Assembly (NCBI GenBank): GCA_026874595.1
Contig: CM049308.1
Location: 97,683,124 to 97,747,123 of the forward strand
Length of the DNA stretch: 64,000 nucleotides
Direction: 5' to 3'
Source: Sipunculus nudus
Taxonomy: Eukaryota > Annelida > Sipuncula > Golfingiida > Sipunculidae
Shown here in pieces: positions 61,908-64,000 of this stretch. The position numbers and the translations under genes were made by a program. The notes below the pieces were generated by a model. It ran no database searches and had not been told where the DNA came from. It was given only the letters and a program-made list of their open reading frames with translations. Every line of letters begins with the position of its first letter. Within the stretch, counting starts at the first letter, position 1.

Positions 61908-64000
61908 AACAGTGCTTTTCCTAGGATTTTTTACAAGGGCCTAACATGTGAAGCAGTGCTTATCCTAAGATTTTTATCAGGGCATAACATGTGAAGCAGT
62001 GCTTATCCTAAGATTTTTATCAGGGGCCTAACATGTGAAGCAGTGCTTATCCTAAGGTTTTAATCAGGGGCCTAACATGTGAAGCAGTGCTTATCCTAAG
62101 ATTTTTATCAGGGGCCTAACATGTGAAGCAGTGCTTGTCCTAGGATTTTTATCAGGGGCACGACATGTGAAGACGTGCTTATTCTAGGATTTTTATCAGG
62201 GGCATAACTTGTGAAGCAGTGCTTATCCTTAGATTTTTATCAGGGCATAACATGTGAAGCAGTGCTTATCCTTAGATTTTTATCAGGGCATAAAATGTGA
62301 AGCAGTGCTTATCCTTAGGATTTTATCAGGGGCATGACGTGTGAAGCAGTGCTTATCCTTTAGATTTTTATCAGGGGCATGACGTGTGAAGCAGTGCTTA
62401 TCCTTAGATTTTTACCAGGGCATAACATGTGAAGCAGTGCTTATCCTTAGATTTTTATCAGGGGCATAACATGTGAAGCAGTGCTTATCCTTTAGATTTT
62501 TATCAGGGGCATGACGTGTGAAGCAGTGCTTATCCTTTAGATTTTTATCAGGGGCATAACATGTGAAGCAGTGCTTATTCTAGGATTTTTATCAGGGGCA
62601 CGACATGTGAAGCAGTGCTTATTCTAGGATTTTTATCAGGGGCATAACTTGTGAAGCAGTGCTTATCCTTAGATTTTTATCAGGGCATAACATGTGAAGC
62701 AGTGCTTATCCTTAGATTTTTATCAGGGCATAAAATGTGAAGCAGTGCTTATCCTTAGGATTTTATCAGGGGCATGACGTGTGAAGCAGTGCTTATCCTT
62801 TAGATTTTTATCAGGGGCATGACGTGTGAAGCAGTGCTTATCCTTTAGATTTTTATCAGGGGCATGACGTGTGAAGCAGTGCTTATCCTTTAGATTGTTA
62901 TCAGGGGCATAACATGTGAAGCAGTGCTTATTCTAGGATTTTTATCAGGGGCATAACGTGTGAAGCAGTGCTTATCCTTAGGATTTTATCAGGGGCATGA
63001 CGTGTGAAGCAGTGCTTATCCTTAGGATTTTATCAGGGGAATGACGTGTGAAGCAGTGCTTATCCTTTAGATTTTTATCAGGGGCATGACGTGTGAAGCA
63101 GTGCTTATCCTTAGATTTTTATCAGGGGCATGACGTGTGAAGCAGTGCTTATCCTTTAGATTTTTATCAGGGGCATAACATGTGAAGCAGTGCTTATTCT
63201 AGGATTTTTATCAGGGGCATGACGTGTGAAGCAGTGCTTATCCTTTATATTTTTATCAGGGGCATGACGTGTGAAGCAGTGCTTATCCTTTAGATTTTTA
63301 TCAGGGGCATAACATGTGAAGCAGTGCTTATTCTAGGATTTTTATCAGGGGCACGACATGTGAAGCAGTGCTTATTCTAGGATTTTTATCAGGGGCATAA
63401 CATGTGAAGCAGTGCTTATCCTTAGATTTTTATCAGGGCATAACATGTGAAGCAGTGCTTATCCTTAGATTTTTATCAGGGCATAACATGTGAAGCAGTG
63501 CTTATCCTTTAGATTTTTATCAGGGGCATAACATGTGAAGCAGTGCTTATCCTTTAGATTTTTATCAGGGGCATAACGTGTGAAGCAGTGCTTATCCTTT
63601 AGATTTTTATCAGGGGCATAACGTGTGAAGCAGTGCTTATCCTTTAGATTTTTATCAGGGGCATAACATGTGAAGCAGTGCTTATCCTAAGATTTTTATC
63701 AGGGCATAACATGTGAAGCAGTGCTTATCCTAAGATTTTTATCAGGGGCCTAACATGTGAAGCAGTGCTTATCCTAAGGTTTTAATCAGGGGCCTAACAT
63801 GTGAAGCAGTGCTTATCCTAAGATTTTTATCAGGGGCCTAACATGTGAAGCAGTGCTTGTCCTAGGATTTTTATCAGGGGCACGACATGTGAAGCAGTGC
63901 TTATTCTAGGATTTTTATCAGGGGCATAACTTGTGAAGCAGTGCTTATCCTTAGATTATTATCAGGGCATAACATGTGAAGCAGTGCTTATCCTTAGATT
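61908..64000 (+). repeat. ~44-bp minisatellite, ~47 copies, runs off the window
   Basis: The unit is ATGTGAAGCAGTGCTTATCC then T(A/T)(A)GATTTTTATCAGGGGC(A/C)TAAC, 42-46 bp with a variable T/A count after ATCC. The rare variant GCTTGTCCTAGG occurs at 62133 and 63855 inside matching surroundings, giving a ~1.72-kb higher-order duplication. It lies in the distal PPP5 intron or beyond. Its true right end is not seen. Confidence 0.92.

Overview
This is a eukaryotic nuclear window: spliced exons, long introns and dense transposon and minisatellite DNA. The repeat style (abundant short-ended elements carrying GTCCGTCCGTC tracts and internal tandem repeats) and the protein divergence suggest a marine invertebrate, most likely a bivalve or other mollusc. 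That placement is inference. No bacterial operon, CRISPR array, rRNA or tRNA gene was seen.

The only host gene I can support is a + strand gene for serine/threonine-protein phosphatase 5 (PPP5C/PP5, an HSP90 co-chaperone). Three consecutive internal exons are visible at 20067-20236, 26870-26941 and 44040-44187. They encode most of the N-terminal TPR domain and the start of the linker to the phosphatase domain. Reading frame and splice phases join cleanly. The first exon and all catalytic-domain exons are not recognisable here. The introns are about 6.6 kb, 17.1 kb and more than 19.8 kb, and are filled with repeats.

Layout. 1-3540: an upstream repeat pair and a short hairpin-bearing repeat. 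3543-6540: a minus-strand non-LTR retrotransposon cut by mobile elements. 6540-14640: nested copies of one element family, here called family A. 15360-19690: a 49-bp minisatellite. 20067: PPP5 exon. 20600-26450: a 35-bp satellite with a 176-bp higher-order repeat, split by a 3.2-kb family A element carrying 338-bp repeats. 26870: PPP5 exon, whose 3' junction is tandemly amplified. 27300-44040: stacked family A elements, small terminal-inverted-repeat (TIR) elements and one family C element. 44040: PPP5 exon. 44310-50057: a 31-bp and a 42-bp array. 50950: a pogo/Tigger-like fragment. 52600-58260: a decayed Ty3/gypsy retrotransposon with a 59-bp array inside gag. 58400-61306: a pogo-type TIR element beside a complete family C element. 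61910-64000: a 44-bp array running off the window.

The most interesting observations are these. (1) The PPP5 exon-intron junction at 26942 is copied eight more times in perfect 41-bp register, so nine identical GTAAGT donor sites stand in a row. (2) Two sequence-unrelated repeat families (A and C) share the same end design: a 5' hairpin whose arm returns as a 3' subterminal inverted repeat, followed by an unrelated 3' palindrome and a short tail. This resembles Helentron-type rolling-circle elements. (3) The palindrome GGTGGCGCCACC recurs in both families. Roughly a third of the window is tandem repeat, so copy numbers depend on assembly quality.
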